The notes under the pieces: generated by a model
What the model was told of the DNA's origin: nothing
Seen by the model: only the letters and a program-made list of their open reading frames with translations
Databases searched by the model: none
Source of the DNA: Marinitoga hydrogenitolerans DSM 16785
GTDB taxonomy: Bacteria; Thermotogota; Thermotogae; Petrotogales; Petrotogaceae
Length of the DNA: 39,257 nt
Reading direction: 5' to 3'
NCBI RefSeq assembly: GCF_900129175.1
Contig: NZ_FQUI01000017.1
Location: 1 to 39,257, forward strand
Position numbers and translations under genes: made by a program
In this document: in pieces, positions 16,469-25,045 of the stretch
How the letters are laid out: each line of letters starts with the position of its first letter
Numbering within the stretch: position 1 is the first letter of the stretch

Positions 16469-17340
16469 AATATATTCAACTCCTCAAACGAATTATCAAT
16501 TACAGTTTTTCCATTTTCGCTAATTGATATTAAAGGTAACCTTAAAATATTTTTACAATACCCAAGTTTTGAAACAGCATATTTAACAGGTATTGGATTT
16601 ACTTCAACAAACAATTTTCTCATTAAAGAATTGTATTTTTTATTAATTTCTTGTGCCTTATTATAATCATTAGTTAATATAGCTTCAGTTAATTCCTTCA
16701 TTTGCTTTGGTAAAACATTAGAAAAAACTGAAATTACACCATCCCCACCCAAAGCCATTAAAGGTAAAGCTTGATCATCATTTCCTGAATAAACAAACAT
16801 ATCTTCTGGTTTTTTTGAAATTAATTCAGCAATTTGAGATATATTTCCACTTGCTTCCTTGATTCCAATTACATTTTTGTTCTTTTCAAAAATCTCTATC
16901 GCTGTATCTGTTAAAATATTACCTCCTGTTCGTGAGGGCACGTTATATAATATTATTGGCAATTCAGTTCTTTGAGCTACATACGAAAAATATTCAACCA
17001 AACCTTTTTGTGTTGACTTGTTATAATATGGACTAACTATAAGCAAACCATCAGCTCCTGATTTTTCTGCTAATTTATTATTATATAACACATGTTTTGG
17101 ATTATTTGATCCTGTCCCTACAATTACAGGAATCTTTTTATTTACTAATTCAACAACTTTAGATACAATCTTTTCTCTCTCATTTTCATCTATTGTAGGT
17201 GCTTCACCAGTTGTTCCTAACACTACTAATCCATCAACATAGTTCATTTGAAAAAGAGCAAATTCTTCTAACGCTTTGTAATCCACTTCATAATTTTCAT
17301 CAAATGGTGTTATTATTGCAGTTGCCACACCTTTAAACAT
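16465..17340 (-). CDS. dapA: 4-hydroxy-tetrahydrodipicolinate synthase
   Basis: 291 residues, normal length. It condenses pyruvate with aspartate semialdehyde. The TIM-barrel aldolase signature is complete: GTTGEAPTI (42-50), Tyr132 in ILYNVPSRTGG and the Schiff-base Lys161 in VIGIKEASGN. The GAGGAGGGA site fixes the start at 17340. It lies 12 bases after lysA and is coupled to dapB. Confidence 0.96.
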   Translation of the reverse strand: MFKGVATAIITPFDENYEVDYKALEEFALFQMNYVDGLVVLGTTGEAPTIDENEREKIVSKVVELVNKKIPVIVGTGSNNPKHVLYNNKLAEKSGADGLLIVSPYYNKSTQKGLVEYFSYVAQRTELPIILYNVPSRTGGNILTDTAIEIFEKNKNVIGIKEASGNISQIAELISKKPEDMFVYSGNDDQALPLMALGGDGVISVFSNVLPKQMKELTEAILTNDYNKAQEINKKYNSLMRKLFVEVNPIPVKYAVSKLGYCKNILRLPLISISENGKTVIDNSFEELNIL

Positions 17341-17352
17341 ATAAATCCCTCC

Positions 17353-18576
17353 TCATCGGAAATTTTTTATTGTTGAAAAATAATCTTCTAACGTTTCTGC
17401 TCTTCTAATCATTTTAAAATCTTTCCCATCGTATATAAATTCTGCGGATCTTAATTTTCCATTATAATTGAATCCCATCGAATGCCCATGAGCTCCAACA
17501 TCATGTATTATCAAAACATCTCCTTCTTCAACTTTTGGCAATTCTCTATCAATTGCAAATTTATCGTTATTTTCACACAAAGAACCTACAATATCGTATT
17601 TATATTTTTTTGTATTATTTTCTTTACCTAATACTGTAATATGATGATACGCTTTATTTGGTCCATATAAACCAGGCCTCATTAAATTTGCCATGTTTGC
17701 ATCTACACCTATATAGGTTTTATAGCTTTCTTTTATATGCAAAACTTTTGTTATTAAATATCCATGAGCACCTGTAATATATCTTCCATTTTCTGTATAT
17801 ATTTTTGGTTTAAAATTTTTAAAATATTTATTATATGTTTTCTGAATATTTTCGCTTAATAATTTTATATCTAACTCTTTTTCTTCAGGTCTGTACGGTA
17901 TTCCAAAGCCTCCACCAATATCTATAAATTCAAAATTAAGATTTAATTCTTTTGATATATTATTTACTGTTTTAAATATTATTTCTGTATTTTTTGTAAT
18001 TAATTCAACATCTAACGTATTAGAAATTATCATTGCATGTAATCCAAATCTTTTTACACCTAATTTTTTTAAATATTTATAACCCTCTAATAATTTTTCA
18101 TAAGGCATTCCAAATTTTGATTCTAAAGGATTACCTAAAACGTTGGATCCATAAGCATTTTTAGGTGTATATCTTATTGAAGCAATTTGAGGAATACCAA
18201 TTTTATTTATAAACTTTGGAATATGACCAATATCATCAAAATTTATAATTGCATCTAAATCATATGCTTTCTTATATTCTTCCAATGGAGTATTATTAGA
18301 TGTAAATAAAATATTATCTCCTTTTAACCCTACCATTTCTGACAAAACCAGTTCTGCCATTGAACTACAATCAGTCCCTGCACCATTTTCTTCCAGTATT
18401 CTCAAAATATATGGATTCGGTGTAGCTTTTACAGCAAAATACTCTTTAAACTTACACCAGGAAAATGCATTTTGTAGCTTTTTTAAAGAATTAATAATAC
18501 CCTTTTGATCATAAACATAAAAAGGTGTTGGATATTTTTTTAATAATTTATCTACAGAAAATGGTATTTTTTTCAT
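17353..18576 (-). CDS. lysA: diaminopimelate decarboxylase
   Basis: 407 residues from the ATG at 18576. An in-frame ATG at 18588 lies upstream of the GAGGGGA site and is rejected. It is a fold-III PLP enzyme that decarboxylates meso-DAP to lysine, the last step. K50 in EYFAVKATPNPYIL is the PLP lysine. IDIGGGFGIPYRP (about 219-231) binds the phosphate, and SLCENNDKFA holds the Cys-Glu pair. The C-terminus HDVGAHGHSMGFNYN has the active-site region, where many family members read DAGAY. It follows asd closely. Its presence means the cell can finish lysine, although dapF is not in the operon. Confidence 0.93.
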   Translation of the reverse strand: MKKIPFSVDKLLKKYPTPFYVYDQKGIINSLKKLQNAFSWCKFKEYFAVKATPNPYILRILEENGAGTDCSSMAELVLSEMVGLKGDNILFTSNNTPLEEYKKAYDLDAIINFDDIGHIPKFINKIGIPQIASIRYTPKNAYGSNVLGNPLESKFGMPYEKLLEGYKYLKKLGVKRFGLHAMIISNTLDVELITKNTEIIFKTVNNISKELNLNFEFIDIGGGFGIPYRPEEKELDIKLLSENIQKTYNKYFKNFKPKIYTENGRYITGAHGYLITKVLHIKESYKTYIGVDANMANLMRPGLYGPNKAYHHITVLGKENNTKKYKYDIVGSLCENNDKFAIDRELPKVEEGDVLIIHDVGAHGHSMGFNYNGKLRSAEFIYDGKDFKMIRRAETLEDYFSTIKNFR

Positions 18577-18599
18577 ATTTCCCCTCATTTCTTTAAAAT

Positions 18600-19577
18600 T
18601 TATAATGTATGATGATTCAATTCAAAATGTTTTAATAATATTCTTACTGCATTGGTAGCAGCACCTACTCTAACATTATCGGCTACAACCCACATTAAAA
18701 ATGTATATTCATCCATTTTTCTTAATCTGGAAACATATGTAATATCAGAACCTTCTACGTTCAACGGTGTTATTAAATTATCAGTATATTTTACATTTTT
18801 TGTATTTGAAATTAACTCTTTAACTTCTAAAATTGATGCTTTTTTTTTGGTTTTGAAAGTAATACTTTCAGAATGACCATATAAAACAGGTACTCTTACT
18901 GCTGTTGGATAAACATTTATACTATAATCAGAATAAATTTTTTTTGTTTCATTTATCATTTTCATTTCCTCTTGTGTAAATCCATTACTTTCTATAGGAC
19001 CAATTTGAGGAATTACATTATTCATAATTTTTTCTGGAAAATGGGTAATATTATTCATTCCCTTTAGTTGATTTAACAATTCTTGAATACCTTTATTTCC
19101 AGCACCTGAAACTGCTTGATATGTACTCACAAATATTTCAGAAATTCCAAATTCTTTTTGTATATTTGATAGAGCTAAAACCATTTGAATAGTTGAGCAG
19201 TTAGGATTTGCTATAATTCCTCTATAATTCTTTATAATCTCTCCATTTATTTCAGGTACAACTAAAGGAATATCTTTTTCCATTCTAAATGCAGAAGAAT
19301 TATCAATTACAATATTACCAAACTCAGAAGCTAATGGCGCAAATTTTTTTGAAATAGTTGCTCCAGCTGAAAAAAGTAAATAATCAAATTTATCTTTCAT
19401 TTTTTCTTCAGTTAACTCTTCCACAAAATACCCTTTATTTTTAAATTTTATTTCTTTTCCTTCTGATTTTTTACTTGCAAATAATTTTAATTCTGTAACG
19501 TTGATATTTAAATCTTCTAATACTTTAACCATAGTTCTTCCAACTTCACCTGTTGCTCCCACAATACCAATTTTCAT
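18600..19577 (-). CDS. asd: aspartate-semialdehyde dehydrogenase
   Basis: 325 residues. It reduces aspartyl phosphate to aspartate semialdehyde with NADPH. The N-terminal GIVGATGEVGRTM (3-15) binds the nucleotide. Cys127 in NPNCSTIQMVLAL is the nucleophile, and the catalytic His lies in RVPVLYGHSES. The start at 19577 has a strong GGAGGGAG site. As first gene of the lysine operon it lies directly after the lysine riboswitch terminator, so lysine should shut off the whole operon. Confidence 0.96.
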   Translation of the reverse strand: MKIGIVGATGEVGRTMVKVLEDLNINVTELKLFASKKSEGKEIKFKNKGYFVEELTEEKMKDKFDYLLFSAGATISKKFAPLASEFGNIVIDNSSAFRMEKDIPLVVPEINGEIIKNYRGIIANPNCSTIQMVLALSNIQKEFGISEIFVSTYQAVSGAGNKGIQELLNQLKGMNNITHFPEKIMNNVIPQIGPIESNGFTQEEMKMINETKKIYSDYSINVYPTAVRVPVLYGHSESITFKTKKKASILEVKELISNTKNVKYTDNLITPLNVEGSDITYVSRLRKMDEYTFLMWVVADNVRVGAATNAVRILLKHFELNHHTL

Positions 19578-19590
19578 ATTCTCCCTCCTA

Positions 19591-19625
19591 ACAAAAACGG
19601 CCTTCCGAAAAACACGGAAGGCCTT
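19591..19625 (-). terminator. expression-platform terminator of the lysine riboswitch
   Basis: On the minus strand GGCCTTCCG (19623-19615), a 7-base loop, CGGAAGGCC (19607-19599) and GTTTTTGT. It stands between the aptamer and asd, as expected for a transcriptional off switch. Confidence 0.9.
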
Positions 19626-19654
19626 ATTTGAAATAATATAATAATCAAATTATT

Positions 19655-19820
19655 CCAAACGGCTCTCCGCGCTTTCACGCGACAGTCACATAGGTATTCC
19701 CTATGCAACCAGGCATGTAAGATGGGTAAATCTTACACCCTTCGGCAACCTCGCCTTTCGTCTACCCCAAGCCTACCCTAGCGATAGGTAGATTACTCAT
19801 CTTGGTTGCGCCTCCGTTTG
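19655..19820 (-). promoter_or_regulatory. lysine riboswitch (L box) aptamer
   Basis: The minus strand carries the L-box core in order: GGAGGCGCAACC, AAGATGAGTA, GACGAAAGGCGAGG, GTTGCCGAAGGG, GCCTGGTTGCAT, TATGTGACTGTC and GGAGAGCCG. The P1 ends pair (CAAACGG at 19820-19814 with CCGTTTG near 19663-19657). The location upstream of asd and a full lysine operon, with a terminator following, fits control by lysine. The match is by eye to the known consensus. Confidence 0.93.
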
Positions 19821-19906
19821 TTCGTAAAACATATTAACTTTTGATGTAGTTTAACAAATAAAATTGAACAAAAGATTACAAAAACACAACAACAATATTA
19901 ATCGAA

Positions 19907-20014
19907 TTATTTCAATTTTATTTTATCAACTTTTACCTTTATTCTTTTCATTCTCAAACGTTCAATAAATCTAATAATTGGGCATCTCATTTTCCACTTT
20001 TGGAAAAAAGTCAT
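19907..20014 (-). CDS. 35-residue Lys/Arg-rich small ORF upstream of the lysine riboswitch
   Basis: The minus-strand ORF begins MTFFQKWKMRCPIIRFIERL and ends with a lysine-rich stretch (KVKVDKIKLK). A TTGGAGGT ribosome binding site lies six to seven bases before its ATG, and an extended -10 box lies at 20051-20043. It has eight Lys and five Arg and is strongly basic. It is too short to classify. It could be a true small basic protein or a translated leader upstream of the riboswitch. The strong site and promoter argue that it is expressed. Confidence 0.45.
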   Translation of the reverse strand: MTFFQKWKMRCPIIRFIERLRMKRIKVKVDKIKLK

Positions 20015-20042
20015 ATTTTACCTCCAAAAATCTTTTTTATTT

Positions 20043-20051
20043 ATTATATCA
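20043..20051 (-). promoter_or_regulatory. extended -10 promoter upstream of the small ORF and lysine operon
   Basis: TGATATAAT on the minus strand, in the context TGTGATATAAT. No convincing -35 is visible. It is the clearest promoter for the small ORF and may supply transcripts running into the riboswitch; a weaker TTGTTA/TAATAT pair at about 19857-19831 is an alternative. Confidence 0.5.
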
Positions 20052-20065
20052 CAAAATCACAAATA

Positions 20066-20093
20066 AAAAAAGAGCAGTATCATCTGCTCTTTT
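20066..20093 (-). terminator. terminator after tRNA-Ser
   Basis: On the minus strand AAAAGAGCAG, loop ATGATA, CTGCTCTTTT and more T's, starting directly after the tRNA 3' end. Confidence 0.85.
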
Positions 20094-20094
20094 C

Positions 20095-20185
20095 TGGCGG
20101 AGAGGGTGGGATTTGAACCCACGGATGGGTTTTGCCCATCACACGCTCTCCAGGCGTGCGCCTTAGACCGCTCGGCCACCTCTCC
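20095..20185 (-). tRNA. tRNA-Ser (anticodon GGA)
   Basis: About 91 nt with encoded CCA. The acceptor stem GGAGAGG pairs with CCTCTCC. The D arm is GCCGAGCGGTCTAAGGC. The anticodon stem CACGC/GCGTG holds loop CTGGAGA, giving anticodon GGA. A long class II variable arm (ATGGGCAAAACCCAT) is typical of tRNA-Ser. The T arm is TGGGTTCAAATCCCA. Confidence 0.97.
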
Positions 20186-20272
20186 GTTATATTAACTTTC
20201 CAACATATTTTATCATATCTTTCCAATTTAGTCAAGCTATTTATTTAAATAAAATTAAAACTTATTATTAAC

Positions 20273-20833
<561 letters not shown>

Positions 20834-22111
20834 TTAAATTCCTCCTTGTTCAGAATATTTTTTTCGTATTATTAAATGATACAAAATAAGAATTATAAAA
20901 GATATGAAATAAAGAAAAATACTAAAATTTTCATTTAAATTTATATACATTATATAATTATTTATATAATGTAAAATATATTTTATATTTGATATATAAA
21001 CATTTGTGATATTCGATATGATATCAGGTAAAGGTATAATTATGTATATTAACGATATAATAAGCAAAGAATATACAATTGGAACAAATAAAAAACTCAT
21101 TAATGGACCAATTATTGAAAACCCTTCAAAAAATAATATACTCCATGGTAAAATAGCTAAAAATGCTGAAATTGTTATTAAAAAAGGATTTTTCGAATAC
21201 TCGATAACCTGTAATATTGAAAATGCAGCGAAATAACTCATTAAAAATCCTACTGAAAAAATAACATTTGGATTATACAATAAATTTGTTACACCTATTA
21301 TACCCAATATATTTTTTGAATCTATATTAAATCCAAAAATTTTATTTAATTCAATTATTATTAATAAAAAAACCGCTCTTGTAGCTGAATCAGAAAAACC
21401 TGAAGCACATAGATAAAATAATAATACTAAAATTGTTGTTACTCTTCTATAGTTTATAGGTAAAAGTGTAAAAGAATATACTAAATAAAGAATTGAATAT
21501 ATGATATATACATGGAATCCTGAAACAGCAAACAAATGTAATAATCCTGAATTTTTAAAAATTTCAGCATTTTTACCTCTTAAACCACCAAAAATTACTG
21601 AAAATAATATATTTTTATTTTCATATGGAAAATTTCTATACATTCTTTCTTTTAAAAAATTCCTTAAAGAATATATACTCTTTTTTGAAGAATTAGCCAT
21701 ATAATCAATTTCAAATTTATTTTTTACCTTTTTACCAATTATATATACTCTATTTCCTATTTTAAAAGGGTCTGTTGAATATTTATTATATGAAAAATAT
21801 ATCTTTTCTTTTACTTTCTTCCATGAATCATTAAAAAAAATCTTATCCGCTTTAACCACATAAAAATTATAGTTTTTATCTATAATTTTTCCCAAAATAC
21901 CTATATTATAACTTAACGGTATTGTATATGTTTTTAATGTTGATATAAAAATCAAAATTAAAATTAATAAAAATACAATCTTTGTTTTAAATGAATATTT
22001 AAAAACAAAAAAGACTACAGCCATAAAAATTATGGCTGTAGTCATCATTTTTGCTTTTATCATAAGGATTAAAACAATTGAACTAAAAAACAAATTTACA
22101 AAAAATGGCAT
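20834..22111 (-). CDS. ComEC/Rec2-type membrane protein, short form
   Basis: 425 residues with an N-terminal membrane segment, a soluble loop (about 60-150) and then many membrane helices. The Competence-domain signature is clear: FSVIFGGLRG and SGLLHLFAVSGFHVYI at about 167-210, followed by GFSDSATRAVFLL. It would form the inner-membrane channel for single-stranded DNA uptake. The C-terminal metallo-beta-lactamase-like domain of long ComEC proteins is absent. The start overlaps the apgM stop (TAATG), with GGAG inside apgM, so translation is coupled. Confidence 0.85.
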   Translation of the reverse strand: MPFFVNLFFSSIVLILMIKAKMMTTAIIFMAVVFFVFKYSFKTKIVFLLILILIFISTLKTYTIPLSYNIGILGKIIDKNYNFYVVKADKIFFNDSWKKVKEKIYFSYNKYSTDPFKIGNRVYIIGKKVKNKFEIDYMANSSKKSIYSLRNFLKERMYRNFPYENKNILFSVIFGGLRGKNAEIFKNSGLLHLFAVSGFHVYIIYSILYLVYSFTLLPINYRRVTTILVLLFYLCASGFSDSATRAVFLLIIIELNKIFGFNIDSKNILGIIGVTNLLYNPNVIFSVGFLMSYFAAFSILQVIEYSKNPFLITISAFLAILPWSILFFEGFSIIGPLMSFLFVPIVYSLLIISLIYIIIPLPDIISNITNVYISNIKYILHYINNYIMYINLNENFSIFLYFISFIILILYHLIIRKKYSEQGGI

Positions 22112-23322
22112 TAGGCTCCAAATTTTTCAAGTTTTCTTGCATTTGCCATTAATAAACTCATTAAATCAACAGCATATATGGTTCCTACAGATCCTCTAGC
22201 ACATTCAAATTCATCAAATGCTTTGGAAAGCCCTGCTCTTGTATATGCAGATTTTATCATAAAAGGAACTGGATGCCAGCTATGACCGCTTATTGCTACA
22301 GGTGTTGAATGGTCTCCAGTAACTACAAGAACATCAGGATTTAATTCCAATAATTTTGGTAATGCTTTATCTACCATTTCGATAACATGTGTTTTTGCAT
22401 CAAAATTACCATCTTCTCCATAAGAATCTGTCTTTTTTATATGCACATAGAAGAAATCATATTCATCCCAATGTTTTTTTAGTGTTTCAAATTCATCTTC
22501 AGGAGTTTCACCATCAACATTTAAAATATCCATTCCAACTAATTTTGCTAATCCTTTATACATTGGATAAACAGCTATTGCAGCTGCTCTCATTTTATAT
22601 ACTTCTGGAAATTTAGGAATTGCTGGATATTTCGAAAACCCTCTGATTAAGGCAAAGTTTATTTTTGGTTCATCTTTTAACACTTCTCTGATTTCTTTCA
22701 TTAATTTTGTAAATATTTCTGCAGTTTTTTCTGCTTCAGGATGTGTAGCATGTGCCCATTTTATTGGTAATCCTTCTTTTTGAGGATCTGCATCCTCTAT
22801 TCTATCATCTAAACCTTCACCGGTTAATTTAACAACAAATCTATGTTCTTTACCAGGATAAAATTGAACTTTCACACCATCTATTTCTTTAATACTTTCT
22901 TGTAATTTTTCTACTATTTTCTTTGATATTTCTGTGGCTGGTCTTCCTGCTCTTCTATCAACAACAATATCGCCATCTATTGTAGCAAAGTTACCTCTTG
23001 CAACAACATCTTTTTCTCCAACTTCAACGTCAATGCCCAATGCTTCCAAAATACCTCTACCAATTTGAAATTTTATTGGGTCATATCCAAACAAACCTAA
23101 ATGTCCTGGACCAGAACCTGGTGTAACCCCTGGTAATACTGGAATCGTTTGTCCTAAATCTGACTCTGTAGCAACTTTGTCTAAATTTGGTGTTTTTGCC
23201 GCTTGTAATGGTGTTTTCCCATTAACAACAGTATCTCCAATACCATCCATTACTAACATTACTATTTTTGAATCAGTTTTTGTTATTAATTTCTGTAAAA
23301 ATTCTTGTCTATCTACCATCAT
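22111..23322 (-). CDS. apgM: 2,3-bisphosphoglycerate-independent phosphoglycerate mutase, archaeal type
   Basis: 403 residues. It interconverts 3- and 2-phosphoglycerate in glycolysis. It is of the ApgM type, not GpmI: MLVMDGIGDT with the metal Asp at the N-terminus, TPNLDKVA, the loop GVTPGSGPGHLGLFGYDP with the phosphorylated Ser, RGNFAT, and the C-terminal metal site VTGDHSTPVAISGHSWHPVP. Two adjacent ATGs (23322 and 23319) both fit the GGAGGGAG site. An extended -10 box lies at 23363-23355. It leads the operon with comEC and tdk. Confidence 0.95.
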   Translation of the reverse strand: MMVDRQEFLQKLITKTDSKIVMLVMDGIGDTVVNGKTPLQAAKTPNLDKVATESDLGQTIPVLPGVTPGSGPGHLGLFGYDPIKFQIGRGILEALGIDVEVGEKDVVARGNFATIDGDIVVDRRAGRPATEISKKIVEKLQESIKEIDGVKVQFYPGKEHRFVVKLTGEGLDDRIEDADPQKEGLPIKWAHATHPEAEKTAEIFTKLMKEIREVLKDEPKINFALIRGFSKYPAIPKFPEVYKMRAAAIAVYPMYKGLAKLVGMDILNVDGETPEDEFETLKKHWDEYDFFYVHIKKTDSYGEDGNFDAKTHVIEMVDKALPKLLELNPDVLVVTGDHSTPVAISGHSWHPVPFMIKSAYTRAGLSKAFDEFECARGSVGTIYAVDLMSLLMANARKLEKFGA

Positions 23323-23354
23323 TTTTCTCCCTCCCTACTTACAATCTTAATTAC

Positions 23355-23363
23355 ATTATAGCA
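23355..23363 (-). promoter_or_regulatory. extended -10 promoter of apgM
   Basis: TGCTATAAT on the minus strand, about 30 bases upstream of the apgM start. The -35 is poor. Confidence 0.55.
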
Positions 23364-23474
23364 TATTTTAATTCATTCAATATAATATTTTAGTAAAAAT
23401 TTAGATAATTCAATATTTTTTGATATAATATTTTAAACAAACAAATGAGTTTAAAAAACATAAGGAGTGATTTA

Positions 23475-24131
23475 ATGATAAAAGGAATTATCTTCGATTT
23501 GTACGGTACATTAATAAATGCCAATCAGTTGTTTTTACCAATTGCAAAAATTATTTCCAATGAAATTGGACAACCCGCAGATATATTAGAAAAAAACATC
23601 AAAGAAACTTATAATAAGCATTTTAAAGACTATCATTTGAAACCTTTCAAACCTGAACGAGAATATTATAAATTACTTTTTAATGAATTAAAAGAAAATT
23701 TAAATTTAAAAAATTCTATTGATTATTATATTGATGAAATGTATAAAACATTTATTGATTTAAAACCATATGATGATGTTGAACATCTAAACACTATAAA
23801 AGAAAAAGGATTGAAAATAGCTATATTATCAAATGCGGATAATGATTTCGTTTTACCCTCTTTAGAAAAAAATATATTTCCATTTGACATTTTAATAACT
23901 TCACATTCTACAAAATTATATAAACCTGATCCCAAAATTTTTGATTACACATTAAACAAAATAAAATTAAACAAAGAGGAAGTTATTTTTATCGGTGATA
24001 ATTACAATGTTGATATATTAGGTGGAATCAATTATGGAATAAAATCAATATTAATAAAAAGAATTCCTTCTAACCTTAATTATCCTGATACGATTTATTC
24101 TTTAAAAGAGTTGTTTAAATATATCTATTGA
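23475..24131 (+). CDS. HAD-family hydrolase (phosphatase-like)
   Basis: 218 residues from the ATG at 23475; AAGGAGTGA lies just upstream, and an in-frame ATG at 23445 lies before this site and is rejected. Motif I is IIFDLYGTLIN, motif II ILSNAD, motif III KLYKPDPKIF and motif IV VIFIGDNYNVDILGG. The helical cap between motif I and II is of the C1 type seen in phosphoglycolate-phosphatase-like and haloacid-dehalogenase-like enzymes. The substrate is unknown. Its promoter is an extended -10 (TGATATAAT at 23421-23429). Confidence 0.88.
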   Translation: MIKGIIFDLYGTLINANQLFLPIAKIISNEIGQPADILEKNIKETYNKHFKDYHLKPFKPEREYYKLLFNELKENLNLKNSIDYYIDEMYKTFIDLKPYDDVEHLNTIKEKGLKIAILSNADNDFVLPSLEKNIFPFDILITSHSTKLYKPDPKIFDYTLNKIKLNKEEVIFIGDNYNVDILGGINYGIKSILIKRIPSNLNYPDTIYSLKELFKYIY

Positions 24132-24142
24132 ATAGATTAAAG

Positions 24143-24910
24143 TTAAAATATTAAATTAACCTTACGTGCTGCACCACTTCTAAACAAGGTTCTGGTGCCA
24201 GCCCCTTTCTTTATTAAATCAAATAATTTTTCTGAATTTTCTATATACGATCCTGATAAAATTTTCACAGGGAAAACATCTTCAACCATTATTGTAGATG
24301 GACCAGCAATTGCTACTCTATCTGTATTAACATAATTTAATATCCAATCAATCGTTCCATTTACAATTGTTGTTCCCGTAATTATTATAGCAGTACATTT
24401 TGGAAGCATTTCTATAATAGCCCAATCTGGTAAAATATAGTCTGCTCTTCTTTGCCTATCAAAAATTAAAACATCCCAAACCTTTGGTCTTAAAGCATCG
24501 ACAAATGGAGTTATCTCGCCAACAATACCAACAATATCTTTTTTATTAAATTCCATCAACTTTAATGTGTCTCCTTCGATAAATCTTTCTGGATTTTTAT
24601 TGAAAACAGCGTTAACAGCTGCATAAGAAACTGATCTCAAAAGGGGATCTCCTGAAAACAGACCAATCTCTAATAAGTCTTTTACTTTCATACCAACCTC
24701 AGCTTTACTTTCTGGTTTTCCGTCTAACCCCATACATTTGTAAAATTCTTCACATTTTCCTAAAGTATCTTCGCGATTTGTTGCAACAAATCCAGTTCTA
24801 CCATCACTTAACTTTACAGCTGTTTCTCCAATCCCTATTACAAAATCCTCAATAAATTCATCTGTAACATTTTCCAATGCTTTTATATATAGTTTTTTTG
24901 CTATAGACAT
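24143..24910 (-). CDS. DUF364/DUF4213 protein (putative heavy-metal chelation family)
   Basis: 255 residues from the ATG at 24910 (GGGGTGAT upstream); the frame is open further up, but that sequence is promoter. The N-terminal half (VIGIGETAVKLSDGRTGFVA; SAAYAAVNAV-like SVSYAAVNAVFN) is the DUF4213 domain. The C-terminal half (DIVGIVGEITPFVDALR; ALIITGTTIVNGT-like TAIIITGTTIVNGTIDWIL; VAIAGPSTIMVEDVFP) is DUF364. The family is linked to heavy-metal chelation, but its function is not proven. The gene is convergent with the HAD gene and divergent from the GAF gene, so it stands alone. Confidence 0.85.
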   Translation of the reverse strand: MSIAKKLYIKALENVTDEFIEDFVIGIGETAVKLSDGRTGFVATNREDTLGKCEEFYKCMGLDGKPESKAEVGMKVKDLLEIGLFSGDPLLRSVSYAAVNAVFNKNPERFIEGDTLKLMEFNKKDIVGIVGEITPFVDALRPKVWDVLIFDRQRRADYILPDWAIIEMLPKCTAIIITGTTIVNGTIDWILNYVNTDRVAIAGPSTIMVEDVFPVKILSGSYIENSEKLFDLIKKGAGTRTLFRSGAARKVNLIF

Positions 24911-24941
24911 ATTATCACCCCATTTTTTAAGATTCAAAATT

Positions 24942-24970
24942 ATTATACTATTTTTAACATTATTAATCAA
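24942..24970 (-). promoter_or_regulatory. promoter of the DUF364 gene
   Basis: On the minus strand TTGATT (24969-24964) and TATAAT (24947-24942), 16 bases apart. An opposite promoter-like TGGTAAAAT (25001-25009) lies about 50 bases away for the GAF gene. Confidence 0.55.
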
Positions 24971-25045
24971 ATATAATTTAAAAAATTTTGTAAGAAATAG
25001 ATGGTAAAATAGAAATAACAAAAAAAATCAAAGGAGGTATTTTTC

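Noticed and set aside
19978-20166. 62-codon plus-strand frame ending RRGWDLNPRMGFAHHTLSRR
   Set aside because: It is the antisense of the tRNA-Ser gene and its terminator, a well-known type of false protein.
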